Shown here piece by piece: positions 22,041-31,105 of a DNA stretch of 44,730 nucleotides. The stretch covers positions 1 to 44,730 of the forward strand of contig JAOUHU010000021.1 in NCBI GenBank assembly GCA_029884455.1, given 5' to 3'. How positions within the stretch are numbered: the stretch's first letter is position 1; the number at the start of each line of letters is the position of its first letter. The DNA is from Gammaproteobacteria bacterium. GTDB taxonomy: Bacteria > Pseudomonadota > Gammaproteobacteria > Steroidobacterales > Woeseiaceae. Made by a program: the position numbers and the translations under genes. A model generated the notes under the pieces. That model had not been told where the DNA came from and did not search any database. It saw nothing but the letters and a program-made list of their open reading frames with translations.

Positions 22041-23561
22041 ATGAACAGCGAAACCGATATTGTTTTGGAAACGACCGAGGCGACTGGACACTCTGATCCA
22101 TCGCTGCGCGTACTGCCGTTTTCATTTGCCAAGCGTCACGGTGTCCTGATCCGGTCGATCGGCCGCGATTCCGCGGATGCCGTGTACCGCCCCGGTGTCT
22201 CGCCACAGAGTCTGGCGGAAGTACGTCGATTTGCTGGTGTGCCGCTGCAACTGTCACGTGTATCCGTTGAAGTGTTTGACGCTATCTTGCAGGCCTCCTA
22301 CGAGCAGGGCAGCCATAAGGCAATGCAGATGGTCGATGGCCTCGACTCCGACCTGAATCTGTCGCAGGTGGCGCAGGAATTGCAGGAACCCTCCGACTTG
22401 CTGGAAAGTGATGATGATGCGCCCATCATACGTTTCATCAATGCGGTACTGACTGAAGCTGTCAAAGACAACGCCTCGGATGTGCATATCGAACCATATG
22501 AAAACCGGCTCGGCGTGCGCTTTCGGGTTGACGGCGTGTTACGCGAAGTATTGGAAACTCGCCGACGTCTGGCGCCGCTGGTCGTGTCGCGCATCAAAGT
22601 CATGTCCAAACTTGATATCGCCGAAAAGCGCCTGCCCCAGGACGGCCGTATCTCCCTGCGCGTTGCCGGCCGTGCGGTCGACGTACGAGTATCGACGATG
22701 CCGTCGGGCCACGGCGAGCGCGTGGTGCTGCGTTTGCTGGACAAGCAGGCAGGCAGGCTTGATCTTGAATCGCTCGGCATGGATGAAGTGTCCACTGCAA
22801 CCATGGACAGTCTTATTCACAAGCCACATGGCATCATCCTGGTCACTGGCCCGACCGGCTCCGGCAAGACCACCACGCTGTACGCAGCGCTGGAACGAAT
22901 CAATGACAACAGCCGCAATATCATGACGGTCGAGGACCCGATCGAGTATTTCATTGATGGCATTGGCCAGAGCCAGGTAAATACCAAGGTCGACATGACC
23001 TTCGCACGCGGCCTGCGCGCTATCCTGCGGCAAGACCCCGATGTCGTCATGGTCGGCGAAATTCGCGATATTGAAACCGCGGAGATCGCCGTACAGGCCA
23101 GCCTCACCGGGCACCTGGTACTTTCGACCTTGCATACCAATACTGCCGCCGGCGCCGTCACCCGGTTGCGCGACATGGGCGTCGAACCGTTCCTGCTCGC
23201 CTCGAGCCTGATCGGGGTCCTCGCGCAGCGCCTGGTGCGCGTACTCGATTCGGAGACCAAGCGGCCGTACACGGCCACCGAGTACGAGTGCCGCATGCTG
23301 AATGTGGATCCGGCCAGACCGCCGACCCTGTACCGGCCCGGCGATGGGCCAAATGGCGGCTTCAAAGGTCGCACCGGAATCTACGAGCTCATAGCGATTG
23401 ACGAACATATGCGCCGCATGATCCACGATGGCGCGAACGAACTGGATATCGAAAAGCATGCGCGCCAGAGCAGCCTAAGCATTCGTTCCGACGGGCAACG
23501 GCGTGTTTTGGCAGGCGATACAACGCTCGAAGAAGTGCTGCGCGTAACACGCGAGGACTGA
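22041..23561 (+). CDS. gspE: Type II secretion ATPase GspE
   Basis: A 506-residue secretion ATPase at the cytoplasmic base of the T2SS. N-terminal GspL-binding region to about residue 130; RecA-like core with Walker A GPTGSGKTTTLYA near residue 269, an Asp box near ILRQDPDVVMVGEIRD, and a His box HLVLSTLHTNTA. The usual tetracysteine zinc module before GRTGIYEL is missing: that stretch (EYECRMLNVDPARPPTLYRPGD) has a single cysteine. The frame is open to 21939 inside gspD, but ATG at 22041 gives the normal length. Confidence 0.95.
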   Translation: MNSETDIVLETTEATGHSDPSLRVLPFSFAKRHGVLIRSIGRDSADAVYRPGVSPQSLAEVRRFAGVPLQLSRVSVEVFDAILQASYEQGSHKAMQMVDGLDSDLNLSQVAQELQEPSDLLESDDDAPIIRFINAVLTEAVKDNASDVHIEPYENRLGVRFRVDGVLREVLETRRRLAPLVVSRIKVMSKLDIAEKRLPQDGRISLRVAGRAVDVRVSTMPSGHGERVVLRLLDKQAGRLDLESLGMDEVSTATMDSLIHKPHGIILVTGPTGSGKTTTLYAALERINDNSRNIMTVEDPIEYFIDGIGQSQVNTKVDMTFARGLRAILRQDPDVVMVGEIRDIETAEIAVQASLTGHLVLSTLHTNTAAGAVTRLRDMGVEPFLLASSLIGVLAQRLVRVLDSETKRPYTATEYECRMLNVDPARPPTLYRPGDGPNGGFKGRTGIYELIAIDEHMRRMIHDGANELDIEKHARQSSLSIRSDGQRRVLAGDTTLEEVLRVTRED

Positions 23562-23562
23562 T

Positions 23563-24777
23563 ATGGGCGCGTTTGAATACGTCGCGCTGGACCCGTCCGG
23601 CAAAGAAACGAAAGGCCTCATTGAGGGCGATACGCCAAAGCATGTGCGGCAGATTCTTCGCGACCGCAGCCTGTTGCCGGTGGCTGTCACCGAAGTGGCA
23701 CAAAAGGAGGCGCACCGGCAGCGTTCATTTTCCTTGCGGCGGGGCATGTCCGCGGGCGAACTCGCGATCATCACGCGGCAGCTCGCGTCCCTGTCGCAAT
23801 CTGGATTGCCACTGGAAGAGGCACTGATCGCCGTCGGTCAGCAGAACGACCATCCGCGCACGAAGAGTATTGTGCTGGGTGTGCGCTCTAAAGTGATGGA
23901 GGGCCATACGCTCGCGGACGGCCTTGCCGAGTTCCCGCAAGCGTTCCCGGAGCTCTATCGCTCGACGGTGGCGGCGGGCGAGCAATCGGGCCACCTCGAC
24001 GCCGTGCTCGATCGTCTCGCCGATTATACCGAAGCACGCCAGGAACTTCGGCAAAGAATCAATAATGCGATGGTTTATCCGATCGCACTGGTGTTGATGT
24101 CGATCGCCATCATCAGTTTCATGTTGGCCTCGGTGGTGCCACGCATAGTCGGTATCTTCAAGAATACGGCCGGCGAATTACCATTGCTGACACGAGGCCT
24201 GATCGCGACCAGTGATTTCCTGCGTGACTACTGGCTGCTGATCCTGCTGGTTTTGGGCGCCATTATCTACGGTATCTGGCGGCTGCTGCGCCAGGAAGGT
24301 CCGCGCCGCAGCTTCCATTCCTGGTTGTTGCGTATGCCGATTGCCGGACGCCTGGCGCGCGGAGTTAACACCGCGCGATTTACTCGCACACTGAGCATTC
24401 TTGCCGGCAGCGGCGTACCGATCCTGGAAGCCTTGAAGATTTCCGCCGCGGTCATCGAGAATCTGCCGATGCGGGATGCGGTTATCGAGGCATCCCTGCG
24501 GGTTCGGGAAGGAGCATCGATCAGCCAGTCACTCGCGACCAGTCGGTTGTTTCCACCTATGATGATTCACCTCATTGCAAGCGGCGAGACTGGCGGAAAA
24601 CTCGAGGAAATGCTCAGCCGCACAGCGGACTACCAGGAACGCGAGGTAGATGGCCTGATCGCCACGCTGCTTGGCATTCTGCAGCCGCTGCTGATCGTAA
24701 TCATGGGCGGAGTCGTGATGATGATAGTTCTGGCTATCCTGCTGCCGATCTTCGAAATCAACAACCTGATCCGCTGA
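23563..24777 (+). CDS. gspF: Type II secretion inner-membrane platform protein GspF
   Basis: A 404-residue polytopic protein with two cytoplasmic T2SSF domains and three membrane helices (about 170-195, 220-240 and the C-terminal 375-398). Recognisable blocks are the N-terminal FEYVALDPSGKETKGLIEGDT, LATLSQSGLPLEEAL-like LASLSQSGLPLEEAL, LYRSTVAAGEQSGHLDAVLDRLADY and MIHLIASGETGGKLEEML. It starts one base after the gspE stop. The pseudopilin genes gspG-K and gspL-M, which usually follow, are not here. Confidence 0.95.
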   Translation: MGAFEYVALDPSGKETKGLIEGDTPKHVRQILRDRSLLPVAVTEVAQKEAHRQRSFSLRRGMSAGELAIITRQLASLSQSGLPLEEALIAVGQQNDHPRTKSIVLGVRSKVMEGHTLADGLAEFPQAFPELYRSTVAAGEQSGHLDAVLDRLADYTEARQELRQRINNAMVYPIALVLMSIAIISFMLASVVPRIVGIFKNTAGELPLLTRGLIATSDFLRDYWLLILLVLGAIIYGIWRLLRQEGPRRSFHSWLLRMPIAGRLARGVNTARFTRTLSILAGSGVPILEALKISAAVIENLPMRDAVIEASLRVREGASISQSLATSRLFPPMMIHLIASGETGGKLEEMLSRTADYQEREVDGLIATLLGILQPLLIVIMGGVVMMIVLAILLPIFEINNLIR

Positions 24778-24843
24778 TCGGTTACTTGCACGAGCTTTTT
24801 TTTCGCGCTATACAGACCAAATGCTTTGCTGGAGGCATTTGCG

Positions 24844-25137
24844 ATGAGCGGTGAGGGTGAAAAGGAAACTAGTCAGGACGTCGAAGAAGAAGTCGCAGAA
24901 GACACCGAATCGACGGTGGTCATGACTGATGACGATGATAGTGATGATGATGGTTCGTCCGCCGAGATCAATGTCGACAAGCTGGTCGCTGACATAGAGC
25001 GGCTGAAAGCGGACGCTGTTATGAAGAGACGACTCGAGGCCAGAAAGCGTATCGATGCGATGAAAGACGAGTTGTTTGAGGACGATGTGTTTGGCAGTAC
25101 TTATAACTTCGATTTCGACGACGACCCGTCTACCTGA
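24844..25137 (+). CDS. Small acidic protein, function unknown
   Basis: A 97-residue, very acidic protein that I do not recognise with confidence. Residues to about 45 are low-complexity Glu/Asp/Ser/Thr with a DDDDSDDD run. Residues 47-80 form a likely amphipathic helix (INVDKLVADIERLKADAVMKRRLEARKRIDAMKDE), and the tail is acidic and aromatic. It recalls the small acidic PA3496-type proteins of pseudomonads, but the resemblance is only general. GGAGG at 24831-24835 fixes the ATG at 24844. It overlaps the 3' end of the opposing dnaE2 gene by eight bases. No signal peptide. Confidence 0.65.
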   Translation: MSGEGEKETSQDVEEEVAEDTESTVVMTDDDDSDDDGSSAEINVDKLVADIERLKADAVMKRRLEARKRIDAMKDELFEDDVFGSTYNFDFDDDPST

Positions 25138-28100
25138 ATTCCCTTGTGGTGACCAGCAGATTTCCGAGCATCTCGGTGTGATCGATAAGCTGCCTGGCAA
25201 TGACGTGAATAACCTCGCCCTCTATTTGTAATTCTCCACGTATACCGAGCAAACGTGCGTTTAAAAGCGCCGGGCGATAGCTTTCTGCGACCTGCTTCCA
25301 GACCACCAGGTTACTATGCCCGGTCTCATCTTCCAGGGTGACGAAGGTGACCCCGCTGGCCGTGGCGGGCCGCTGCTTGGTAATCACCAGGCCCGCAACA
25401 TTGACGCTGCTGCCGGATGCGAGTTGTGGCAGGCATGCTGCCTGGCGATAACCATAACGATCCAGCCGATGCCGCAATAAATGCAATGGGTGACGTTCGA
25501 GTGTCAAGCCGAGGCTTTGATAGTCAGCGACAATATTCTGGCCCTCTGTCGGCTTGCTCAATAACGGCATGGCCTCGTACCGGTCCATGGATCTGAACAG
25601 CGGCGTCGACTGCTCTGCGCCGGCAACCGCCCAGCGGGCCCGATGACGATGTCCGGCCAGTGACTCCAGGGCGCCGGCCGACGCCAGCGCACCGAGTTCG
25701 CGTCGATCCAGCCCGGCGGCCTCCAGCAATTGCTGGATACTCCGGTAACCATCGGCCGGCCGTGCCTTGACCGCGCGCCGGCCGGCCTGCTCTGCCAGGC
25801 CCTTGACCTGGCGTAAACCGAGACGCAGAGCGGCGAGTCCGTCCGCATTCCGCTCCAGGCTGCAGTCCCAGTCACTCCGGTTGATATCCACCTTGCGAAT
25901 TTCCACACCATGCCGACGCGCATCCTGCGTCAATTGCGAGGCCGAATAGAAACCCATCGGCTGGCTATTCAGCAACGCGGCCGTAAACGCTGCTGGCGCA
26001 TGACACTTCAACCACGCCGATACATACACCAGCAAGGCGAAGCTGGCGGAATGCGATTCCGGAAAACCGTACTCACCGAAACCCTCGATCTGACGGAATA
26101 TTTGCCGCGCGAATTCCTCGGTGTAACCACGCTCGCGCATACCAGTTATGAGCTTTTCTTCAAACGGGCCCAGGCCGCCGCGCCGTTTCCAGGCTGCCAT
26201 CGCCCGCCGCAGGCGATCGGCCTCTCCTGGCGTGAAGCCGGCGGCCACTACCGCCAGCTGCATGACCTGCTCCTGAAAGATAGGTACACCGAGCGTTCGC
26301 TGCAGCACACCTTTGACATCCTCGCTCGGATAGTCGACTGCTTCCTCACCGTTGCGTCGTCGCAGGTAGGGATGCACCATGTCACCCTGAATCGGCCCGG
26401 GCCGGATGATGGCGACTTCGATGACGAGGTCGTAGTAACAGCGCGGCTTCAGGCGCGGCAACATGGCCATTTGTGCACGCGACTCGATCTGGAAAACACC
26501 CATCGTGTCACCACGACAGATCATGTCGTAAACAAGCGGGTCCTCGGCCGGCACCGCCGCGAGGCTCAGCTCACGGCCATCAAACTCATGCAGCAGATCG
26601 AAACTGCGACGAATCGCGGTCAGCATGCCGAGGCCGAGCACGTCCACTTTGAGCAGCCCGAGATCCTCGAGATCGGTTTTTTCCCACTGGATTACCGTGC
26701 GCTCCGGCATCGCCGCATTCTCCACAGGCACGAGCTCGGATAGCGGGCCATTCGAAATAACAAAACCGCCAACATGCTGCGACAGGTGCCGTGGAAAACC
26801 CAGCAATTCGCGCACCAGGTACAGCAGGCGTTTAATGATCGGGCTTGCCGGATCAAGCCCGGCTTCAAGCACGCGACTGTCATCCACCTGCTGGCCATCC
26901 CACCACTGCATCGACCGTGCGAGCCGCCCTACCTGAAGCTCGCTGAGTCCCAGCACCTTGCCAACATCGCGCAAGGCGCTGCGCGGCCGATACGTGATGA
27001 CCGTCGCCGCCAGCGCCGCGCGCTCCCGCCCGTATTTGGCGTAGATGTACTGAATCACTTCTTCACGACGCTCATGCTCGAAGTCGACATCTATATCGGG
27101 CGGCTCGTTGCGTTCCTTGGATATGAATCGTTCGACCAGCATTGCCATGCGACCCGGATCTACCTCGGTGATGCCAAGGCAAAAACAGACGGCTGAATTC
27201 GCTGCTGAACCTCGCCCCTGGCAAAGAATATTCTGTGAGCGGGCAAACGCGACGATGTCGTAGACAGTCAGAAAATAGGGTTCGTAGCCAAGCTCGGCAA
27301 TCAATTCGAGCTCGTGTTCGATCAGGCCGATCACCTTGCGCGGCACACCTGCTGGCCAGCGGCGCTGCATGCCCTGCTCGGTCAGGTATCGCAGGTAGCT
27401 GGCCGCCGTTTCACCGGGTGGTACGATCTCGTCGGGATACTCGTAACGTAACTCGTCCAGAGAAAAATTGATCATGGCCGCGATGCGCACGGTCTCGGCC
27501 AGCAGTTCCGCCGGGTATATGTGTTGCAATACCGCGAGTGACCGCAGGTGGCGTTCGCCGTTTGGATACAGTGCGAAACCGGCGTTATCGATGCTGACAC
27601 CCTCGCGTATCGCCGTCAGCGTGTCCTGCAAAACCCGCCGCGACCGCCGGTGCATGTGTACATCACCGCAGGCTACCAACGGCAGTTTGAGTCGTTGACC
27701 GACCACCCGCAGTCGTTCAAGCTGCTCTGCCTGTCGGCCATCGGCCAGCAGCTCAACAGCAATCCACAGACGATCGCGAAACGTCTCGCGCAACCAGTGG
27801 TCTTCAACATCAAGATCATAATCCTGGTCGGGAACCCATAACGCCAGGCAACCGGGCAAGCCATCTTCGAAAGCCAGCCGGGTCAGCGCATAACGGCCTT
27901 TTTCTGCGGCACGCCGGGCCCTGCTAATCAACTCACAGAGTGCGGCATAACCAGCCTGGTTTTGTGCCAGCACTATCAGTTTGCGACCGCTCTGCAAGTG
28001 CAGTTCAGAGCCAATGATCAGTTGCTTCAGGCCATGTTCCCGGGCCGCGGTGTGCGCACGCACAATGCCCGACAGAGTGCACTCGTCGGTGATGGCCAGT

Positions 28101-28213
28101 GCCTCATAGCCCAGTGCCGCCGCCGTCGCAACGAGCTCTTCAGGGTGCGACGCACCGCGCAGGAAAGTGAAATTGCTAAGCGCATGCAGTTCGGCGTAGC
28201 GTATCTGGCTCAT
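25130..28213 (-). CDS. dnaE2: Error-prone DNA polymerase DnaE2 (ImuC)
   Basis: A 1027-residue C-family polymerase that carries out SOS mutagenic synthesis with ImuA and ImuB. The N-terminal PHP domain starts FTFLRGASHPEELVATAAALGYEALAITDE. The polymerase core has the catalytic Asp pair in EPPDIDVDFEHERREEVIQYI and the KVDVLGLGMLTA block. A helix-hairpin-helix and an OB fold (VNVAGLVITKQRPATASGVTFVTLEDETG) complete it. The C-terminus ends soon after the OB fold, lacking the tau-binding tail of replicative DnaE. It overlaps imuB by four bases (ATGA). Confidence 0.96.
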   Translation of the reverse strand: MSQIRYAELHALSNFTFLRGASHPEELVATAAALGYEALAITDECTLSGIVRAHTAAREHGLKQLIIGSELHLQSGRKLIVLAQNQAGYAALCELISRARRAAEKGRYALTRLAFEDGLPGCLALWVPDQDYDLDVEDHWLRETFRDRLWIAVELLADGRQAEQLERLRVVGQRLKLPLVACGDVHMHRRSRRVLQDTLTAIREGVSIDNAGFALYPNGERHLRSLAVLQHIYPAELLAETVRIAAMINFSLDELRYEYPDEIVPPGETAASYLRYLTEQGMQRRWPAGVPRKVIGLIEHELELIAELGYEPYFLTVYDIVAFARSQNILCQGRGSAANSAVCFCLGITEVDPGRMAMLVERFISKERNEPPDIDVDFEHERREEVIQYIYAKYGRERAALAATVITYRPRSALRDVGKVLGLSELQVGRLARSMQWWDGQQVDDSRVLEAGLDPASPIIKRLLYLVRELLGFPRHLSQHVGGFVISNGPLSELVPVENAAMPERTVIQWEKTDLEDLGLLKVDVLGLGMLTAIRRSFDLLHEFDGRELSLAAVPAEDPLVYDMICRGDTMGVFQIESRAQMAMLPRLKPRCYYDLVIEVAIIRPGPIQGDMVHPYLRRRNGEEAVDYPSEDVKGVLQRTLGVPIFQEQVMQLAVVAAGFTPGEADRLRRAMAAWKRRGGLGPFEEKLITGMRERGYTEEFARQIFRQIEGFGEYGFPESHSASFALLVYVSAWLKCHAPAAFTAALLNSQPMGFYSASQLTQDARRHGVEIRKVDINRSDWDCSLERNADGLAALRLGLRQVKGLAEQAGRRAVKARPADGYRSIQQLLEAAGLDRRELGALASAGALESLAGHRHRARWAVAGAEQSTPLFRSMDRYEAMPLLSKPTEGQNIVADYQSLGLTLERHPLHLLRHRLDRYGYRQAACLPQLASGSSVNVAGLVITKQRPATASGVTFVTLEDETGHSNLVVWKQVAESYRPALLNARLLGIRGELQIEGEVIHVIARQLIDHTEMLGNLLVTTREFR

Positions 28214-29745
28214 CCAAAAAAGCCATGCAGGTACCAGGCTGGCGCATGCTTTCGATTACGAAACACCCACAAGCGTAATCCTTGCGGATTTACCGCCGTG
28301 TAGTAGTCGCGCGCTATGCCATCATCATCCCACCAGCCCGTTTCAAGCCGTTCCGGACCCTCGAGCAGGGTCAGGCGACCCTGCAGCCATGGATAGCCGT
28401 GCTCGGCCGACAACACCGTCGGCTCCGGCAACATCCACAGGGGCCGGCAAAGCTGGCAGCGGATGGCTGCCAGCTTTGTGACCACACTGTTGCCCGGCAG
28501 CCCAAGTAATCGCCATGCTCGCTGTGGCCGGTGCTCCGCGATCGTAGCCACGCTTTGTACCGCCTGACAGCCCATGCGGGCAGCCAACCGTTCGACCAGT
28601 TGTGACATCGAATAACGCCGTCCGGGTTCACCTGGCTTCGTCTGCAGCGCCAGTCGCCCGGAAACCGCCGGCAGCACCTGGCTGCGACCTGCCTGTAAAC
28701 GCACCGCGATAACCGGTTCGGGCAACAGCACGCGTTCAAACCGGATGCGCAACAGCTCCGACCAATGTTCAGCGTGACGCTCGAACTCCGCTCCGCCCAG
28801 AGGCATCTGGGTCGCTGGAGCACGCAGATGAAAAAAGCTGAACCACAATTGCTGGGTACCGAGTTGTCGCGTTAACAGAAACCGTTCCAGCGACAGCAAT
28901 AACTCATGGCAGACAGCGAGCAGGATCTCGCGATCACTCTGCTCCCCGGTCATTTCATAATCGGCACAAAATCGCTCCGGCGCGCGCCAGGAAGTACGCG
29001 GATCCGGCAATCGACCCAGCGCGCGGTCGAGTTCCAGCAATCGCTGCACACCAAAACGCCGCGCAAACCCCTCCCGCGGCAAGCGCAGGCAATCGCCTAT
29101 GCGGATTACGCCCATGGCGCGCATTGCATCGCAGATCGCCACCGGCCAGTCGAGGCAGCTCAGCGGCAAGTCACGCAAAACACGCGCGATGTTTGCAGCT
29201 TCGCGGACACAGGCCCGACGCCCTGCCCTTGCCAGCCAGGTCGCGGCCAGTGGTGTCGGCGCGATTGCCATGGCGGCCGTGAAACCCTGTTGCCGCAGCC
29301 CTGCTGCAAGCTGCTGGCGCAGGCATGACAGCCCGCCATACAAACGCAGACTGCCCGCAATTTCGAGCAACAACAGATCAGGTCCTGCAATACAGACGAC
29401 TGACGTGAATTGTTCCAGCCAGGTTGCAAGCCGTTCCACTGCCTGTTGTTCGCGTAAAGTACTGCGTTCTTCGATCCGCAGCGTCGGCAGCAGGGCGAGT
29501 GCCGCATGCGCCGATTGCCCGATCTGTATCCCTGCGTGACTGGCTGCAGGACAGGCCAGCAGCACGCGATGTATGCCGCGCTGCTCTTCCACAACAACCC
29601 GGGCGTCTTTAGAGGACCCGCTCGCCTCGAGCGACAGATTTGGCAGATACGCGCAAAACCACAGGCGTTGCGCCGCCGTTGGCAGCGCAGTCAGGGCCCG
29701 CGGCGCGGCAGGCGGCGTATCGAATGCTAAGGCGTGCTGAACCAC
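28210..29745 (-). CDS. imuB: ImuB, catalytically dead Y-family polymerase homologue
   Basis: A 511-residue hub protein of the SOS mutasome that links DnaE2, ImuA and the beta clamp. The Y-family fold is visible (LWFCAYLPNLSLEA, LLEIAGSLRLYGG, LRLPREGFARRFG), but the catalytic acids are absent: LPNLS stands where an active polymerase has its DxD-type metal site, and the SxDE motif is not kept. The C-terminal ImuB-specific region ends RLWVFRNRKHAPAWYLHGFFG. The likely start is GTG at 29745, overlapping the imuA stop by one base with no clear Shine-Dalgarno, so translation is probably coupled. I could not place the clamp-binding motif. Confidence 0.92.
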   Translation of the reverse strand: MVQHALAFDTPPAAPRALTALPTAAQRLWFCAYLPNLSLEASGSSKDARVVVEEQRGIHRVLLACPAASHAGIQIGQSAHAALALLPTLRIEERSTLREQQAVERLATWLEQFTSVVCIAGPDLLLLEIAGSLRLYGGLSCLRQQLAAGLRQQGFTAAMAIAPTPLAATWLARAGRRACVREAANIARVLRDLPLSCLDWPVAICDAMRAMGVIRIGDCLRLPREGFARRFGVQRLLELDRALGRLPDPRTSWRAPERFCADYEMTGEQSDREILLAVCHELLLSLERFLLTRQLGTQQLWFSFFHLRAPATQMPLGGAEFERHAEHWSELLRIRFERVLLPEPVIAVRLQAGRSQVLPAVSGRLALQTKPGEPGRRYSMSQLVERLAARMGCQAVQSVATIAEHRPQRAWRLLGLPGNSVVTKLAAIRCQLCRPLWMLPEPTVLSAEHGYPWLQGRLTLLEGPERLETGWWDDDGIARDYYTAVNPQGLRLWVFRNRKHAPAWYLHGFFG

Positions 29746-30398
29746 TAGAAAATGTCATGGAGTACGGCCGGCTGGCCGCCGCGATTTTTAATAATGCTGA
29801 GGCGCGTGCCCGACGCATGTGCCTGCAACTCGATACGCAACGCCGCCGCCGACGGCTCGGAGCGCGCCGCCAGCGGTCGAAACGCTATCGCCCAGCTGTT
29901 GCCCTTCTCCGCGGCCAGTTGCAAACGTCGTCCCGACTGATCATCAAGCCGATCAGGCCAGAGCAACACCGCCGCACAAGTACCTGATGACAATGCCTGC
30001 TCGGCAGACCAAAGCACTTCCTTATCGGTCTTCGGTCGCACAATCAGCATGCGCGACAAATCGATACCCCATTGCTGTAACGCCGGTGGATATGGTTGAA
30101 ACGGCGGCGCCACCCAGGCAATCCAGCCTGGCTCGGAAAACCCTGCATCCGCATCCGTCCTGCTGAGTGCCGCCAGGGCCGGCATCAACAGGCGCAGTTC
30201 ACCGATGCCATAATGCTCCGTCAGGATTTCCGTGAGCGCGTATTGCGGCCAGCCGCCGCCAGGCAGATGCTGATCGAGCTGCTCATATCCACTTGCAAGT
30301 CCACTCGCCAGCCCGGCCGATCCTCGAGCCGGGCTGCGGCCGCGCCAGAGACGTGGATTTTCAAGTAGCTTGTCGAGAGAGGATGCGTCGCGCGGCAT
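29745..30398 (-). CDS. imuA: ImuA, SOS mutagenesis accessory protein
   Basis: A 217-residue protein of the ImuA family, distantly RecA/SulA-like, which interacts with RecA and ImuB. Seen: the N-terminal LASGYEQLDQHLPGGGWPQYALTEIL, resembling the RecA core entry, then GWIAWVAPPFQPYPPALQQWGI, WSAEQALSSGTCAAVLLWPD and a C-terminal RLSIIKNRGGQP. The Walker A motif is degenerate. It starts 15 bases after the lexA stop and is followed by imuB with a one-base overlap. Confidence 0.92.
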   Translation of the reverse strand: MPRDASSLDKLLENPRLWRGRSPARGSAGLASGLASGYEQLDQHLPGGGWPQYALTEILTEHYGIGELRLLMPALAALSRTDADAGFSEPGWIAWVAPPFQPYPPALQQWGIDLSRMLIVRPKTDKEVLWSAEQALSSGTCAAVLLWPDRLDDQSGRRLQLAAEKGNSWAIAFRPLAARSEPSAAALRIELQAHASGTRLSIIKNRGGQPAVLHDIF

Positions 30399-30413
30399 GG
30401 CGGGTCATGCGGG

Positions 30414-31031
30414 TCAGTGCAACGGCATACCGTCGCGAATAACGCCAACCACGACGCCCTCGATCACCATACTCTGCGTATTGAGATCGACCCTGATGGG
30501 CTCGAAGTCCTCATTTTCCGGCAATAATTCGACGATCGAACCTTTCTGGCGATAGCGCTTGACGGTCACTTCATCATCAATACGCGCCACGACAATCTGC
30601 CGGCTGCGCACTTCCGGCGTGCGATGCACGACCACCAGGTCACCATCGAGAATGCCCGCATTCTTCATGCTCATGCCATAGACCCTGAGCAGGTAATGTG
30701 GCTTTGGATGAAACAAAGCCGGATCCAGTTTGTAATGCGTCTCAATATGTTCTTCGGCGAGAATGGGGCTGCCGGCCGCGACCCGACCCACGAGCGGCAG
30801 CCCCATTTGCTCACGCAGAGAATCCTTGAGCTGGATGCCTCGCGATGCACCCGGCAACAATTCGAGTACACCCTTTTTCTGCAGCGCACGCAGGTGTTCT
30901 TCGGCCGCATTGGCCGACTTGAAACCGAGTTCCCTGGCGATCTCGACGCGCGTCGGCGGTATTCCGGTTTCAGCCATAAATTCTTGAATCATCTCAAGAA
31001 TTTGCCTTTGTCTTGGGGTCAGTGGGCGCAT
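30414..31031 (-). CDS. lexA: LexA repressor
   Basis: A 205-residue SOS repressor. N-terminal winged helix-turn-helix ([33 protein letters not shown]), then the S24 protease domain with the self-cleavage site A86-G87 (VAAGS), catalytic S121 (GMSMKN) and K158 (TVKRY). These sit two residues on from the E. coli numbers. The start is ATG at 31031; an in-frame GTG at 31055 lies inside LexA box 1 and is less likely. Two LexA boxes lie directly upstream. It heads the lexA-imuA-imuB-dnaE2 operon. Confidence 0.96.
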   Translation of the reverse strand: MRPLTPRQRQILEMIQEFMAETGIPPTRVEIARELGFKSANAAEEHLRALQKKGVLELLPGASRGIQLKDSLREQMGLPLVGRVAAGSPILAEEHIETHYKLDPALFHPKPHYLLRVYGMSMKNAGILDGDLVVVHRTPEVRSRQIVVARIDDEVTVKRYRQKGSIVELLPENEDFEPIRVDLNTQSMVIEGVVVGVIRDGMPLH

Positions 31032-31041
31032 TTCAGCAGTC

Positions 31042-31057
31042 CTGTATGTATGCACAG
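31042..31057 (-). promoter_or_regulatory. LexA (SOS) box 1
   Basis: CTGT, eight bases (ATGTATGC), ACAG: a perfect CTGT-N8-ACAG box. It begins 10 bases before the lexA ATG and overlaps the expected transcription start. Confidence 0.9.
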
Positions 31058-31060
31058 TGC

Positions 31061-31076
31061 ATGTGATTATATACAG
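31061..31076 (-). promoter_or_regulatory. LexA (SOS) box 2
   Basis: On the minus strand CTGT, eight bases (ATATAATC), ACAT: seven of eight consensus positions. The spacer contains the -10 element. Start-to-start distance from box 1 is 19 bases, similar to the paired boxes of E. coli lexA. Confidence 0.82.
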
Positions 31077-31093
31077 TACTTTAAGTAACGCAA
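31066..31093 (-). promoter_or_regulatory. lexA-imuA-imuB-dnaE2 promoter
   Basis: On the minus strand TTGCGT (31093-31088), a 16-base spacer and TATAAT (31071-31066). The -10 sits inside LexA box 2, so repressor binding would block polymerase. Start of transcription is expected near 31059. Confidence 0.65.
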
Positions 31094-31105
31094 GCCGTTT
31101 TGGGA

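Noticed and set aside
24778..24843. CGAGC followed by eight T bases after gspF as a terminator
   Set aside because: The T-run is present but no stable stem precedes it.
28210..29745. ImuB as an active Y-family polymerase
   Set aside because: The metal-binding acidic residues are missing, as is normal for ImuB.
25130..31031. The lexA-imuA-imuB-dnaE2 cassette as an undescribed system
   Set aside because: It is a known SOS mutagenesis operon type; only the promoter layout is worth noting.
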